This document shows positions 9,429-18,367 of a stretch of 64,000 nucleotides of DNA, piece by piece; within the stretch, counting starts at the first letter, position 1; each line of letters opens with the position of its first letter. Under the pieces are notes generated by a model. That model did no database searches and was not told the DNA's origin. It saw nothing but the letters and a program-made list of their open reading frames with translations. Where the stretch lies: the NCBI RefSeq assembly GCF_042647165.1, contig NZ_JBHRUV010000014.1; one strand, given 5' to 3'. The stretch is from Camelimonas abortus. Its GTDB lineage: Bacteria; Pseudomonadota; Alphaproteobacteria; Rhizobiales; Beijerinckiaceae. Made by a program: the position numbers and the translations under genes.

Positions 9429-9588
9429 CATGTTCGTGAAGCGTGCATGTGCGTGCGGAAAGGGCGTCGCCTTTCCGCAGCCTGCCTGACGTAACATGGG
9501 GATTCGCCAGGACGGCGCGCAAGATGCGCGCAATTCGTGTCCATGGCGTGAAAAACGGCGGCGCGGTCCGGTCATGTGCGCCGCGCTA

Positions 9589-10091
9589 CATGACCTTGCG
9601 TCATGCGACGTCATGCGGCGGCCGGCGCGGCCAGGCCGCGGGGCTCACCGCCGCGGCGTGCTGGCGTCGCACAGGCTGCGTCCGGGGCCGGCCGGCCCGC
9701 CGTTCGGGCCCGGCACGGTGGCGTCGCACCATGCGTCGCTCACCCAGCGTCCGTTCAGGAACACTTCGCCGCGTGGTCCCGCCTGCTGCGTGGCGGGCGG
9801 CTGCGACTGGCCGTGGGGGGCGCGCCGCGCCGGCGCCGCGTCCGCCGCCGCGGCGAAGCCGGCCACGGCCGCCAGGCACAGGCCGGTGGACAGGATGCGC
9901 CGCGCGCGGCTCCGGTCCGGCGAATGTCCACGGGATGAAAATGGTGACGCCAGCGACATGGCGGAGGCTCCCGGCAGGTTGGGGCGCCCGCCGCGCCGGA
10001 CAGGCCGGAGACGGGCGGGCGCACGCATCATGTCGGCGCGCCGGCGCCCCCGTGCAAGCAGCGGAGCCGGCATGACGTTGCGTAATGCGAA
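9589..10091 (+). repeat. Imperfect 21-bp direct repeats flanking a small exported-protein gene
   Basis: Copies at 9589-9609 and 10071-10091 agree at 18 of 21 positions, sharing CATGAC, TTGCGT and ATGCGA blocks. One lies 36 bp past the stop of the small gene at 9645-9959, the other about 110 bp upstream of it and upstream of polA. They may be protein-binding sites or chance similarity; there are no other signs of a mobile element. Confidence 0.35.
9645..9959 (-). CDS. Small exported protein of unknown function
   Basis: Predicted 104-aa protein, not recognised. After a basic N-region (RSRARR, about residues 15-20) comes a hydrophobic stretch LSTGLCLAAVAGFAAAADAAPA ending in an Ala-x-Ala cleavage pattern near residue 42. 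The mature part is short, Gln/Pro-rich, then FLNGRWVSDAWCDATVPGP and a second Cys near the C-terminus, so one disulfide is possible. ATG 9959 has GGGAG 8 bp upstream. The longer ORF starts at 10094, nearer to polA. It is divergent from polA. The coding call rests on the signal peptide and ribosome-binding site only. Confidence 0.5.
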   Translation of the reverse strand: MSLASPFSSRGHSPDRSRARRILSTGLCLAAVAGFAAAADAAPARRAPHGQSQPPATQQAGPRGEVFLNGRWVSDAWCDATVPGPNGGPAGPGRSLCDASTPRR

Positions 10092-10192
10092 CAATTGTCG
10101 TTGAAGCCGCGCCCTCTGGCGCGTCTTTCGCGGCGGGCGCCCGGCCGGGGACGGGCGCCGCGGGGCGATGGCTGGGGCGGCCGGAAATTGCT

Positions 10193-13100
10193 ATGACTCC
10201 CGCCATGACCGCATCCGCCGCCACGGGGGCCGCCCCCGCCCTGACGCCCGACGATCAGGTCCTGCTGATCGACGGCTCCTCTTTTGTGTTCCGCGCCTAT
10301 TTCCAGTCCATGAACCAGGACAGGCGCTACAACAACCGCCCGTCGGACGGCCTGCCCACCGGCGCGGTGCGGCTGTTCTGCGCCAAGCTGCTGCAGTTCG
10401 TGCGCGACGGCGTCCTGGGCGTGAAGCCCACCATCATGGCGGTGGTCTTCGATAAGTCCGAGGATTCGTTCCGCCGCGAGATCTATCCGCCTTACAAGGC
10501 CAACCGGCCGGAGCCGCCGCCGGAGCTGGCGGCGCAGTTTCCGCTGATGCGCGAGGCGGTGCGCGCCTTCGGACTCACCCCGGTGGAGATGCCGCGCTGG
10601 GAGGCGGACGACATCATCGCCACCTATGCCCGCGAGGCCTCCGAGGCCGGCGCCCAGACGCTGATCGTCTCCGCCGACAAGGATCTGATGCAGCTGGTGG
10701 GCGACGGCGTCACCTTCTACGATTTCGAATCCGGCGTGCGCGGCCGGCCCGGCTACCGGCCGGAGCGCCGGCTCGACCGCGAGGGCGTCATCGAGAAATT
10801 CGGCGTGCCGCCGGAGCTGGTGCCGGACGTGCAGGCGCTGGTGGGCGACGCCTCCGACAATGTCCCGGGCGTGCCCGGCATTGGCGTCAAGACTGCGGCG
10901 CAGCTCATCAATGAATACGGCTCGCTGGAGGCGCTGCTGCAGGCGGCGCCGCAGATCCGCCAGCCGAAACGCCGCCAGGCGCTGCTGGACAACGCCGGTC
11001 TCGCCCGCCTGTCGCTGCGCCTCGTCACCCTGGACCGCCACGCCCCGGCGCCCGTGCCGCTGGCCGACCACCGCATCGGCGGGCTGGATCCGAAGCGGCT
11101 GGTTGCCTTCCTCAAGGCCATGGAGTTCAACCAGCTGGTGAAGCGCGCCGCCGAGCTGTTCGACGTCGATCCGGCCGCGATCGATCCCGATCCGGCTCTG
11201 GCTCCCGGCGGCTCCGCCATCGGGGAGCTCCGCGCGCTGATGGCCGGCGACGCCGGCGGCGCCGGCGAGGCCGCGGCCGGCGAGGGCGACGCGGACGGCG
11301 CGGCGGCCGGGGCCTCCCCCGGAGCGGGCCCTGGCGCGCCGGCGCAGCTGGCGGCGGCGCGGCGCGAGGAGGGGGCGGGGACGCCCGTTGACCGCAGCGC
11401 CTACCGCACGGTCACCGGTCTGGACGAGCTCGACCGCTGGATCGCCGAAGCGCGCGAGGCCGGCGTGGTGGCCGTGGACACCGAGACCACGTCGCTCGAC
11501 GCCATGTCGGCGGAGCTGGTGGGCGTGTCGCTGGCCACGGCGCCGGGGCGGGCCTGTTACGTGCCGCTGGGTCACCGCGGCGGCGACGACCTGTTCAGCG
11601 AGGGGCTCCGGCCCGGCCAGGCGCCGCTTGGGGAGACGCTGGCGCGCCTGAAGCCGCTGCTGGCCGATCCGGCGGTGCTCAAGGTCGGCCAGAACGTCAA
11701 GTACGACCTGCTGGTGCTCGGCCGCTACGGCCTGCGCGTCGCGCCCTATGACGACGTGATGCTGATGTCCTACGTGCTGGACGCCGGCCGGGCGCCGGGC
11801 GGCCACGGCATGGACGCGCTGGCGAAGGCGCTGCTCGGCCACGACTGCATCAGCTTCCGCGACGTCGCCGGCTCCGGCCGCGCCGCCGTCAGCTTCGACC
11901 GGGTGGAGATCGACCGCGCCGCCGAATACGCCGCCGAGGACGCCGACGTCACCCTGCGGCTGTGGCGGGTGCTGAAGCCGCGGCTCGTCGCCGAGGGCAA
12001 GACCCATGTCTATGAAACCCTGGAGCGGCCGCTGCCCCAGGTGCTGGCCGACATGGAGGCGCGCGGCGTCGCCATCGACCGGGCCATGCTGGCGCGCCTC
12101 TCCGCGGACTTCGCCCGGTCGCTGGCGCGGCTGGAGGAGGAGATCCACGGGCTTGCTGGCGAGAAGTTCAACATCGGTTCGCCGAAACAGCTGGGTGACA
12201 TCCTGTTCGGCCGCATGAACCTGCCCGGCGGCCGCAAGACGCCCACCGGCCAGTGGGCCACCGGCGCCCGCTTCCTCGAGGAGCTGGCCGACGAGGGATA
12301 CGAGCTGCCGCGGCGCATTCTTGACTGGCGCCAACTGGCCAAGCTCAAGTCCACCTACGCCGACGCCCTGCCTGGCTATGTCAATCCGGTCACTGGCCGG
12401 GTCCACACGTCCTACGCGCTGGCCGCCACCACCACCGGGCGGCTGGCCTCGTCCGATCCCAACCTGCAGAACATTCCGGTGCGCACAGAGGAAGGCCGCA
12501 AGATCCGCCAGGCCTTCATCGCCGCGCCGGGGCGCAGGCTGGTTTCGGCCGACTATTCGCAGATCGAGCTGCGTGTGCTCGCCCACATCGCCGACATTCC
12601 GCAGCTGAAGCGGGCCTTCGCCGAGGGCGTGGACATTCACGTCATGACCGCGTCGGAAATGTTCGGCGTGCCTGTGGAGGGCATGGATCCGCTGGTGCGC
12701 CGGCGCGCCAAGGCGATCAATTTCGGCATCATCTACGGCATTTCCGCCTTCGGCCTCGCCGCCCAGCTCGGCATCGGCCGCGAGGAGGCGGGGGCGTACA
12801 TCCGCCGTTACTTCGAGCGCTTCCCCGGCATCCGCGACTACATGGAGGAGACCAGGAGGCAGTGCCGTGAGCGCGGCTACGTCACCACCATTTTCGGCCG
12901 CGTCTGCCACTATCCGGACATCGCCTCGTCCAACGCCTCCCAGCGCGCGGCGGTGGAGCGCCAGGCCATCAACGCCCCCATCCAGGGCAGCGCCGCCGAC
13001 ATCATCCGCCGCGCCATGACCCGCATGGACCAGGCGCTGGCGGAGGCGGGCCTCAGCGCCCGCATGCTGCTGCAGGTGCATGACGAGCTGATCTTCGAGG

Positions 13101-13237
13101 CGCCGGTCGACGAGTGCGAGCGCACCATCGAGATCGCCCGCAAGGTGATGGTCGAGGCGCCCTTGCCTCTGGTATCGTTGTCCGTGCCGCTGCAGGTGGA
13201 TGCGCGCGCGGCGGACAACTGGGAGGAGGCGCACTGA
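10193..13237 (+). CDS. polA: DNA polymerase I
   Basis: Repair and Okazaki-fragment-processing polymerase of 1014 aa. The order is: 5'-3' exonuclease (LIDGSSFVFRAYF near residue 20, SADKDLMQL and GDASDNVPGVPGIG); a low-complexity Ala/Gly/Glu-rich linker of about 50 residues; a 3'-5' exonuclease domain keeping the Asp-x-Glu motif VVAVDTETTSLD; and the polymerase domain, with DYSQIELR, RRRAKAINFGIIYG and the terminal LQVHDELIFE. It is longer than E. coli Pol I (928 aa), partly because of the linker. ATG 10193 is chosen over the in-frame ATG at 10205 and the open upstream region; either is possible. It is followed after 107 bp by an exported-protein gene. Confidence 0.97.
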   Translation: MTPAMTASAATGAAPALTPDDQVLLIDGSSFVFRAYFQSMNQDRRYNNRPSDGLPTGAVRLFCAKLLQFVRDGVLGVKPTIMAVVFDKSEDSFRREIYPPYKANRPEPPPELAAQFPLMREAVRAFGLTPVEMPRWEADDIIATYAREASEAGAQTLIVSADKDLMQLVGDGVTFYDFESGVRGRPGYRPERRLDREGVIEKFGVPPELVPDVQALVGDASDNVPGVPGIGVKTAAQLINEYGSLEALLQAAPQIRQPKRRQALLDNAGLARLSLRLVTLDRHAPAPVPLADHRIGGLDPKRLVAFLKAMEFNQLVKRAAELFDVDPAAIDPDPALAPGGSAIGELRALMAGDAGGAGEAAAGEGDADGAAAGASPGAGPGAPAQLAAARREEGAGTPVDRSAYRTVTGLDELDRWIAEAREAGVVAVDTETTSLDAMSAELVGVSLATAPGRACYVPLGHRGGDDLFSEGLRPGQAPLGETLARLKPLLADPAVLKVGQNVKYDLLVLGRYGLRVAPYDDVMLMSYVLDAGRAPGGHGMDALAKALLGHDCISFRDVAGSGRAAVSFDRVEIDRAAEYAAEDADVTLRLWRVLKPRLVAEGKTHVYETLERPLPQVLADMEARGVAIDRAMLARLSADFARSLARLEEEIHGLAGEKFNIGSPKQLGDILFGRMNLPGGRKTPTGQWATGARFLEELADEGYELPRRILDWRQLAKLKSTYADALPGYVNPVTGRVHTSYALAATTTGRLASSDPNLQNIPVRTEEGRKIRQAFIAAPGRRLVSADYSQIELRVLAHIADIPQLKRAFAEGVDIHVMTASEMFGVPVEGMDPLVRRRAKAINFGIIYGISAFGLAAQLGIGREEAGAYIRRYFERFPGIRDYMEETRRQCRERGYVTTIFGRVCHYPDIASSNASQRAAVERQAINAPIQGSAADIIRRAMTRMDQALAEAGLSARMLLQVHDELIFEAPVDECERTIEIARKVMVEAPLPLVSLSVPLQVDARAADNWEEAH

Positions 13238-13344
13238 CGGGCCGGCGGCCCGCCGGCGGCGTCCGTCCCGCCATGTCGGATCATCCGTCCCGGAGAACTG
13301 CAGATGCGCCCGTTCCGTCGCTCCAGCCGGAGGCCCGCGCCGCC

Positions 13345-14091
13345 ATGCGCCGCGCCGGCGTGATCCGCGCCGCGGCGCTGCTGGCGCTGTGCGTCGCGGC
13401 GCCGGCGGGGCTGGCGCGCGCCGCGCAGGAGCCCGCCCGGACCTTCGAGGCGCTGCTGGCGGCGCGCGATTATGTCGCCCTGGGCGAGGCGCTGGAGCGG
13501 GAATATCTGGCCGGCCGCGGCGCGGCCGCCCGGGCATGGCAGGAGCGGCGCCTGCGCGAAGGCGCCAGCGCCTATCTTGGCTTCGTTTACAGCCGCGAGC
13601 TGATGCGCGCCGCCCTGAACGCCCCCGCCCGCCAGCAGCCGGCGCTGCGGGAAAAGGCGGCGCTGGTGGCGCTGTACACCATGGCGGTGCTCACCATCGA
13701 CGGGCCGCGCTGCGCAGACCCCTCGGCGCCGGTGCGGCGCAGCGAACAGCTGTTTGACCTCGCCGAGCAGGCTTACGCCTGGGCGGCGGCGCTGCCGCGG
13801 GCGCGGCGCGAGCGGCTGATCGACAGGGCGCTGGAGCTGGAGCAGGCGACGGCGGCGCTGCGCGACAGGGACGACTTCATCTGCCTGGGCGGGGCCGAGG
13901 ATCTGGCCCAGGCCATGCAGGATCCGCGCACCCGCGTGGAGGAGAAGCCTGGCGGCGGCCTGACCGTGGTTCCCGGCTCACGCGCCCCGGCCCGGTTCAA
14001 CGACGCCGAGGAGGCGCGGCAGACACAGGCCCTGGCCCGGCGCACCATCCGCGCCGATCTCTGCCGGATGCTGGAGCAGATGCGCAGCTGA
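13345..14091 (+). CDS. Exported protein of unknown function
   Basis: Not recognised. The 248-aa product begins with a classic signal peptide (MRRAGVIRAAALLALCVAAPAGLARA) cut near residue 26. The mature protein is predicted mostly helical, rich in Ala, Arg, Leu and Glu, with cysteines in DGPRCAD, FICLGG and ADLCRM. An upstream ATG at 13273 in the same frame would place 24 extra residues before the signal peptide, so 13345, with GGAGG 11 bp upstream, is preferred. It follows polA on the same strand. A periplasmic location is inferred. Confidence 0.75.
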   Translation: MRRAGVIRAAALLALCVAAPAGLARAAQEPARTFEALLAARDYVALGEALEREYLAGRGAAARAWQERRLREGASAYLGFVYSRELMRAALNAPARQQPALREKAALVALYTMAVLTIDGPRCADPSAPVRRSEQLFDLAEQAYAWAAALPRARRERLIDRALELEQATAALRDRDDFICLGGAEDLAQAMQDPRTRVEEKPGGGLTVVPGSRAPARFNDAEEARQTQALARRTIRADLCRMLEQMRS

Positions 14092-14209
14092 TGACTCACC
14101 GTGAATGCGCCCTGCGCCCGGGCGGACTGCGGCCGCGCCGCGGGCAGGAGGCCGCGGCCCCGCGCCGGGCGAGGGCCGGGACGTCAGGCCGCGACAGGAG
14201 GCTGTGGAC

Positions 14210-15031
14210 ATGAGCGGGACGCCCTGCGCCCGGGCGCGCGCCGCCATCGTCACCGGACTGCGCCGGCTGACGCGCGGCTGCGCCGCAGCCGGCGCCGCCG
14301 CGCTGGTCCTTGCCGGCTGTCTCGCCGGCGCCGTGGCTGCGCCGCCGCCGCTCTGCCGCCACCTGACCTTCGGCGGGGCCGGCTATGTGGTGTGCGAGGC
14401 GAAGCGCGACCGCCACCAGATCCGCATGGTCCTCAACGGTCCCGACGGCGCGCCCTGGGGGCGGCTCGGCCGGTTCGCCGCCAGTGCGGAAGGCGCGGGG
14501 CTGCTCATGGCCATGAACGGCGGCATGTATCGGGACGACCGCGCGCCGGTGGGACTCTATGTGGAGGACGGCCGCCAGCTGCAGCCGCTGAACCAGCGCG
14601 ACGGCCGCGGCAACTTCCACATGAAGCCCAACGGCGTGTTCTTCGTCACCGCCACCGGCGCGGGCGTGCTGCCCACGCCCGCCTATGCGCGGGCGAAGCC
14701 GAAGGCGCTGTTCGCCACCCAGTCCGGGCCGATGCTGGTCATTGACGGCCGGATCAATCCGAAATTCCGGCCGGACAGTGATTCGCTGAAAATGCGCAAC
14801 GGCGTCGGCGTGCGCGGCGACACGGTGGTTTTCGCCATTTCCGACGAGCCGGTGCGGTTCCATGACTTCGCCCGCCTGTTCCGCGACGGGCTGGGCGTCT
14901 CCAGCGCGCTCTATCTCGACGGAACGGTCTCCAGCATTTACGCGCCGGAGCTCGGCCGGCGCGACTGGCTGTATCCTGTGGGGCCGATCATCGCCGTGTT
15001 TCCGCGCGCCGGCGCGCCGGCGCGGCGCTGA
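14210..15031 (+). CDS. Phosphodiester glycosidase family protein (DUF2233/NAGPA-like)
   Basis: Exported protein of 273 aa. A hydrophobic N-terminal stretch near residues 24-41 contains LAGC, a possible lipobox. The catalytic-type domain shows LMAMNGGMYRDD, ATQSGPMLVIDGRINPKF, NGVGVRGDTVVFAIS and LYLDGTVSSIY, the recurring Asn-Gly-Gly and Asp-Gly motifs of the DUF2233 family. Relatives include the enzyme that uncovers mannose-6-phosphate in animals; bacterial substrates are mostly unknown. ATG 14210 has AGGAG 9 bp upstream; the ORF runs open to 14105. It follows the exported protein at 13345 on the same strand. Confidence 0.85.
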   Translation: MSGTPCARARAAIVTGLRRLTRGCAAAGAAALVLAGCLAGAVAAPPPLCRHLTFGGAGYVVCEAKRDRHQIRMVLNGPDGAPWGRLGRFAASAEGAGLLMAMNGGMYRDDRAPVGLYVEDGRQLQPLNQRDGRGNFHMKPNGVFFVTATGAGVLPTPAYARAKPKALFATQSGPMLVIDGRINPKFRPDSDSLKMRNGVGVRGDTVVFAISDEPVRFHDFARLFRDGLGVSSALYLDGTVSSIYAPELGRRDWLYPVGPIIAVFPRAGAPARR

Positions 15032-15056
15032 CGGGCAACGGACGCCGACGCGCAAC

Positions 15057-15081
15057 AAAAGCCCGCGCCGGCGGCGCGGGG
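15057..15081 (-). terminator. Hairpin terminator downstream of the KGG stress gene
   Basis: The stem CCCGCGCC/GGCGCGGG (15062-15080) is followed on the minus strand by CTTTTGTTG. It is oriented to end the minus-strand KGG gene and also lies 30 bp past the stop of the DUF2233 gene, so it may act for both. Confidence 0.55.
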
Positions 15082-15164
15082 AACTTGCCATGCCCGGCGC
15101 CGCGGGGGCTGGCGGCGCATATGGACGGCAGGCGGCGGTTCGCCTGGCGTTGCGCGCCGCGCCG

Positions 15165-15458
15165 TTACCTGGCTTCGGCGCCGCCGTCGCGGGAGGCCAC
15201 GCGGCTTGAGGATTTGCCGCCCTTGCGTCCGGCGCTTGAGGCCAGCGCCCGGTCCTGGGAGAAGCTGCGCGCCTCCGGGCGAACGTTCTTGCCGCCCTTG
15301 CGCCCGGCGGCCACCGCCAGCTCACGGTTGCGGGAGAAGCTCCGTTTTTCTTCCGGCACGCTCCGGCCGCCCTTGCTGGCGATCTGCTTCTGACGTTCCC
15401 GGTCCATCGAGGCGAAGCCCCGCCGGGATTTGCCGCTGTTTTCCGACGTCGACGTCAT
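15165..15458 (-). CDS. KGG-repeat general stress protein
   Basis: Small hydrophilic protein of 97 aa with repeats of the stress-induced bacterial acidophilic (KGG) type: RRGFASMDRERQKQIASKGG, then RSFSRNRELAVAAGRKGG, then RSFSQDRALASSAGRKGG. Proteins of this type (GsiB, Con-10, YciG) accumulate under starvation or stress; their molecular role is unclear. The start at 15458 follows AAGGTGACGGG and matches relatives. An EcfG-like promoter lies upstream at 15635-15659, consistent with control by the alphaproteobacterial general stress response. Confidence 0.88.
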   Translation of the reverse strand: MTSTSENSGKSRRGFASMDRERQKQIASKGGRSVPEEKRSFSRNRELAVAAGRKGGKNVRPEARSFSQDRALASSAGRKGGKSSSRVASRDGGAEAR

Positions 15459-15795
15459 CGTCCCGTCACCTTCAAGCTGCGTCTGCGCGGGAGGCGTCGC
15501 CGCTCCCCGGCGCAGAGGGGGTTTCGTCAAACGTGTGGCGGCTGGCGTCACAGCCGCCGGCGCCGGTCAGACGCGCGCGCCGCAGCAGGGGAGGCGGCGG
15601 CGCTGCGCGGCGGCTGCGGCGTCGTGTTGACGATAACGGCCAGGGACGCGTTTGGTTCCCAAAAATATTTCACATCACATTGCGGCTGCCGCGGGATCTT
15701 GCGGGCTGACGCAAGGTTCCGGCGCCGGTTTGACAATGCGCCTGCGCCTGCGCCACCTCCGTGCGACGGGACAGGCATGTACAAGGTGACGGCTC
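15459..15795. other. Divergent intergenic region between the KGG stress gene and hrpB
   Basis: This 337-bp region contains no convincing gene. It is AT-richer around 15655-15690. It holds the EcfG-like promoter for the KGG gene and, toward hrpB, a TTGACA at 15730-15735 with no good -10 partner. Confidence 0.5.
15635..15659 (-). promoter_or_regulatory. EcfG-type (general stress response sigma) promoter candidate
   Basis: On the minus strand GGAAC (15659-15655), a 16-bp spacer and CGTT (15638-15635) match the known EcfG consensus GGAAC-N16/17-CGTT. It faces the KGG-repeat stress gene, whose ATG lies about 175 bp downstream. The same element was looked for in the other intergenic regions and not found. 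Confidence 0.65.
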
Positions 15796-18333
15796 GTGAC
15801 GAAGCGCCCAGACACCCTTCCGGTTGAAGAGACCGTCGCGCCGTTGCGGCGCGCCCTGGCGGAGGCCGGCGTGGCGGTGGTGGTGGCCCCGCCCGGCGCG
15901 GGCAAGACCACGCGCCTCCCGCTGGCGCTGCTGGACGAGCCATGGCTTGAGGGCCGGCGCATCGTGCTGCTGGAGCCGCGCCGGCTCGCCGCGCGCGCCG
16001 CGGCCGCGCGCATGGTCGCCACGCTTGGCGAGCAGGTGGGCGAGACCGTCGGCCTGCGCGTGCGCATGGAATCGCGGGTGAGCGCCCGCACCCGCATCGA
16101 GGTGGTCACCGAGGGTGTGTTCACCCGCATGGCCCTGGACGATCCGGAGCTCGCCGGCGTCGGCTGCGTGATGTTCGACGAGTTTCACGAGCGCTCGCTC
16201 GACGCCGATTTTGGCCTCGCCCTCGCCCTGGAGATCCGCGGCGCGCTGCGGGAGGACCTGCGGCTGGTGGTGATGTCCGCCACCCTGGACGGCGCCCGCG
16301 TCGCCCGGCTGGTCGGCGGGCCGGGCGGCGGGCCGGCGCCGGTGCTGGAGAGCGCCGGCCGCAGTTTTCCGGTGGAGACCGTCTGGGTGGGGCGCCGGCC
16401 GGAGCTGCGGCTGGAGGATGACGTCGCCGACGTGGTCATGCGGGCGCTGCGCGCCCATCACGGCTCGGTGCTGGCGTTCCTGCCGGGGCAGGGCGAGATC
16501 CTGCGCGCGCAGCGGGCGCTGGCGGAGCGGCTCGCCGGCGCCGGGGGCGCCAACGTGGACGTTGCGCCCCTCTACGGCGCCCTGCCGCCCGCCGCCCAGG
16601 ACCGCGCCGTGGCCCCGGCTCCGCCTGGCCGCCGCAAGGTGGTGCTGGCCACGCCGGTGGCCGAGACCTCCATCACCATCGAGGGCGTGCGCGTGGTGGT
16701 GGACAGCGGCCTCACGCGCGTTCCCCGTTACGAACCGGCGGTGGGCATGACCCGGCTCGAGACCGTGCGCGTGTCGCGGGCCGCGGCCGACCAGCGCCGC
16801 GGCCGCGCCGGCCGCACGGAGCCGGGCGTGTGCTACCGCATGTGGGCGGAGGCGGCGGAGGCCGGCATGGAGCCCTGCGCCCGGCCGGAAATCCTCTCCG
16901 CCGACCTGGCGCCGCTTCTGCTGGACTGCGCCGCCTGGGGGGTGAGCGATCCCGCGACGCTGGCTTTTCTCGATCCGCCGCCGGCGCCGGCGCTGAAGGA
17001 GGCCTCCGCTTTCCTCAGGGACATCGGCGCGCTTTCGCCGGAAGGGCGGATCACGCCGCTTGGCCAGGCGCTCAGCCGCATGCCGCTGCCGCCGCGGCTG
17101 GCGCGCATGCTGCTGCTCGCCAGCCGCATGGGCGCGGAACGGCGCGCCGCGCTGGGGGCGGCGGTGCTGTCGGAACGCGGGGCGGGGGGCGACGGCGTCG
17201 ACCTGCAGGAGCGGCTGGAGCGCGTGGAGCGCGACCGCTCGCCGCGCGCCGCGGCGCTGCGCCGCATGGCGGAGGGCTGGGCGAAGCTGGCGGCGCGTCT
17301 CGCCAGCGCCCCGGAGACGGCCGGCGCGCTGGCGGCGCCGGCGCTGGCGGAGCCATCCGTCGGGGCGCTGCTCGCCCTGGCCTATCCGGACCGCATCGCC
17401 CGCGCCCGTGGCCGCGACGGCCTCTATCACATGGTCAATGGCCGCGGCGTGCGGCTGGAGGCGGGCGGGCCCATCGCCCGCGCCGGCTTCATCTGCGTGG
17501 CCGAGGCCATGGGCCAGGCCGCCGCGGCCCGCGTGTTGCTGGCGGCGGCGCTGTCGGAGGAGGAGGCGCTGGCCCTCGGCGCCGGAAGGATCGCCGAGCG
17601 GCGCGTGGTCAGTTTTGACCGTGAGGCCATGGCGGTGAGGGTGCGGGTCCAGCGGCGGCTGGGCGCCATGGTGCTGGCCGAGCAGACCGCCGCGCCCGCA
17701 CCGGAAGATGACTGCGCCGGCGTGCTGGCGCGCGGCCTCGCCAGCGTCGGTCTCGACGCTCTGCCGTGGACGAAGGCGCTGCGCCAGTGGCGCGAGCGGG
17801 TGATGTTCATGCGCCGCGCCCATGGCGAGGGGCCGGACAATCCCTGGCCGGACCTCTCCGACGCGGCGCTGCTGGCCGACGGCGCCTGGCTGGAGCCCTT
17901 CCTGCAGGGGCGCACGGCGCTGGCGCAGCTGACGGCCGATGACCTGGCCGCGGCCCTGCAGGCGCTGCTGCCGTGGGAGCTGCGTCAGGAGCTGGAGCGC
18001 GGCGCGCCCACCCATTTCGAGACGCCGGCGGGCACGCGCGTCGCCATCGACTATGGCGACGAGGCGGGGCCGGCGCTGGCGGTGAAGGTGCAGGAGCTGT
18101 TCGGCCTGGCGCAGCATCCGGCGCTCGCCGGCGGGCGCACGCCGCTGGTCCTGCATCTGCTGTCGCCGGCGCAGCGGCCCATCCAGATCACGCGCGACCT
18201 GCCCGGCTTCTGGCGCGGCTCCTGGGCGGCGGTGCGGGCCGAGATGCGCGGGCGCTACCCCAAACACTTCTGGCCGGAGGACCCCGCTTCGGCGCCGCCG
18301 ACCCGCCGCGCCGGCCGCCCGCCCTCCGCCTGA
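15796..18333 (+). CDS. hrpB: ATP-dependent helicase HrpB
   Basis: DEAH-family helicase-like protein of 845 aa. Walker A is APPGAGKTTR (residues 31-40), the DEFH box is at 128-131, SAT at 161-163, and the arginine-finger motif QRRGRAGR near 335, followed by the HA2/OB regions and the HrpB-specific C-terminus with HFWPEDP. The reaction is nucleotide-driven remodelling of nucleic acid; the cellular target of HrpB is poorly defined. The start is GTG at 15796, with AAGGTGA 6 bp upstream. It ends facing the DUF2939 gene. Confidence 0.94.
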   Translation: MTKRPDTLPVEETVAPLRRALAEAGVAVVVAPPGAGKTTRLPLALLDEPWLEGRRIVLLEPRRLAARAAAARMVATLGEQVGETVGLRVRMESRVSARTRIEVVTEGVFTRMALDDPELAGVGCVMFDEFHERSLDADFGLALALEIRGALREDLRLVVMSATLDGARVARLVGGPGGGPAPVLESAGRSFPVETVWVGRRPELRLEDDVADVVMRALRAHHGSVLAFLPGQGEILRAQRALAERLAGAGGANVDVAPLYGALPPAAQDRAVAPAPPGRRKVVLATPVAETSITIEGVRVVVDSGLTRVPRYEPAVGMTRLETVRVSRAAADQRRGRAGRTEPGVCYRMWAEAAEAGMEPCARPEILSADLAPLLLDCAAWGVSDPATLAFLDPPPAPALKEASAFLRDIGALSPEGRITPLGQALSRMPLPPRLARMLLLASRMGAERRAALGAAVLSERGAGGDGVDLQERLERVERDRSPRAAALRRMAEGWAKLAARLASAPETAGALAAPALAEPSVGALLALAYPDRIARARGRDGLYHMVNGRGVRLEAGGPIARAGFICVAEAMGQAAAARVLLAAALSEEEALALGAGRIAERRVVSFDREAMAVRVRVQRRLGAMVLAEQTAAPAPEDDCAGVLARGLASVGLDALPWTKALRQWRERVMFMRRAHGEGPDNPWPDLSDAALLADGAWLEPFLQGRTALAQLTADDLAAALQALLPWELRQELERGAPTHFETPAGTRVAIDYGDEAGPALAVKVQELFGLAQHPALAGGRTPLVLHLLSPAQRPIQITRDLPGFWRGSWAAVRAEMRGRYPKHFWPEDPASAPPTRRAGRPPSA

Positions 18334-18367
18334 CCGGCGTCAGGGCCGCCGCGCGGGGCGCCGCCGG

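Noticed and set aside
10028..13537. 1169-residue open frame on the minus strand opposite polA
   Set aside because: It is antisense to an unmistakable polA, has His/Gln/Arg/Gly-rich composition typical of GC-rich shadow frames, and shows no domain.
15730..15758. hrpB promoter built on TTGACA at 15730
   Set aside because: The expected -10 position reads CCACCT, so only half of a promoter is present.
15670..18267. 865-residue open frame on the minus strand opposite hrpB
   Set aside because: It is antisense to an intact helicase gene with all motifs present; the reverse frame has no recognisable fold.
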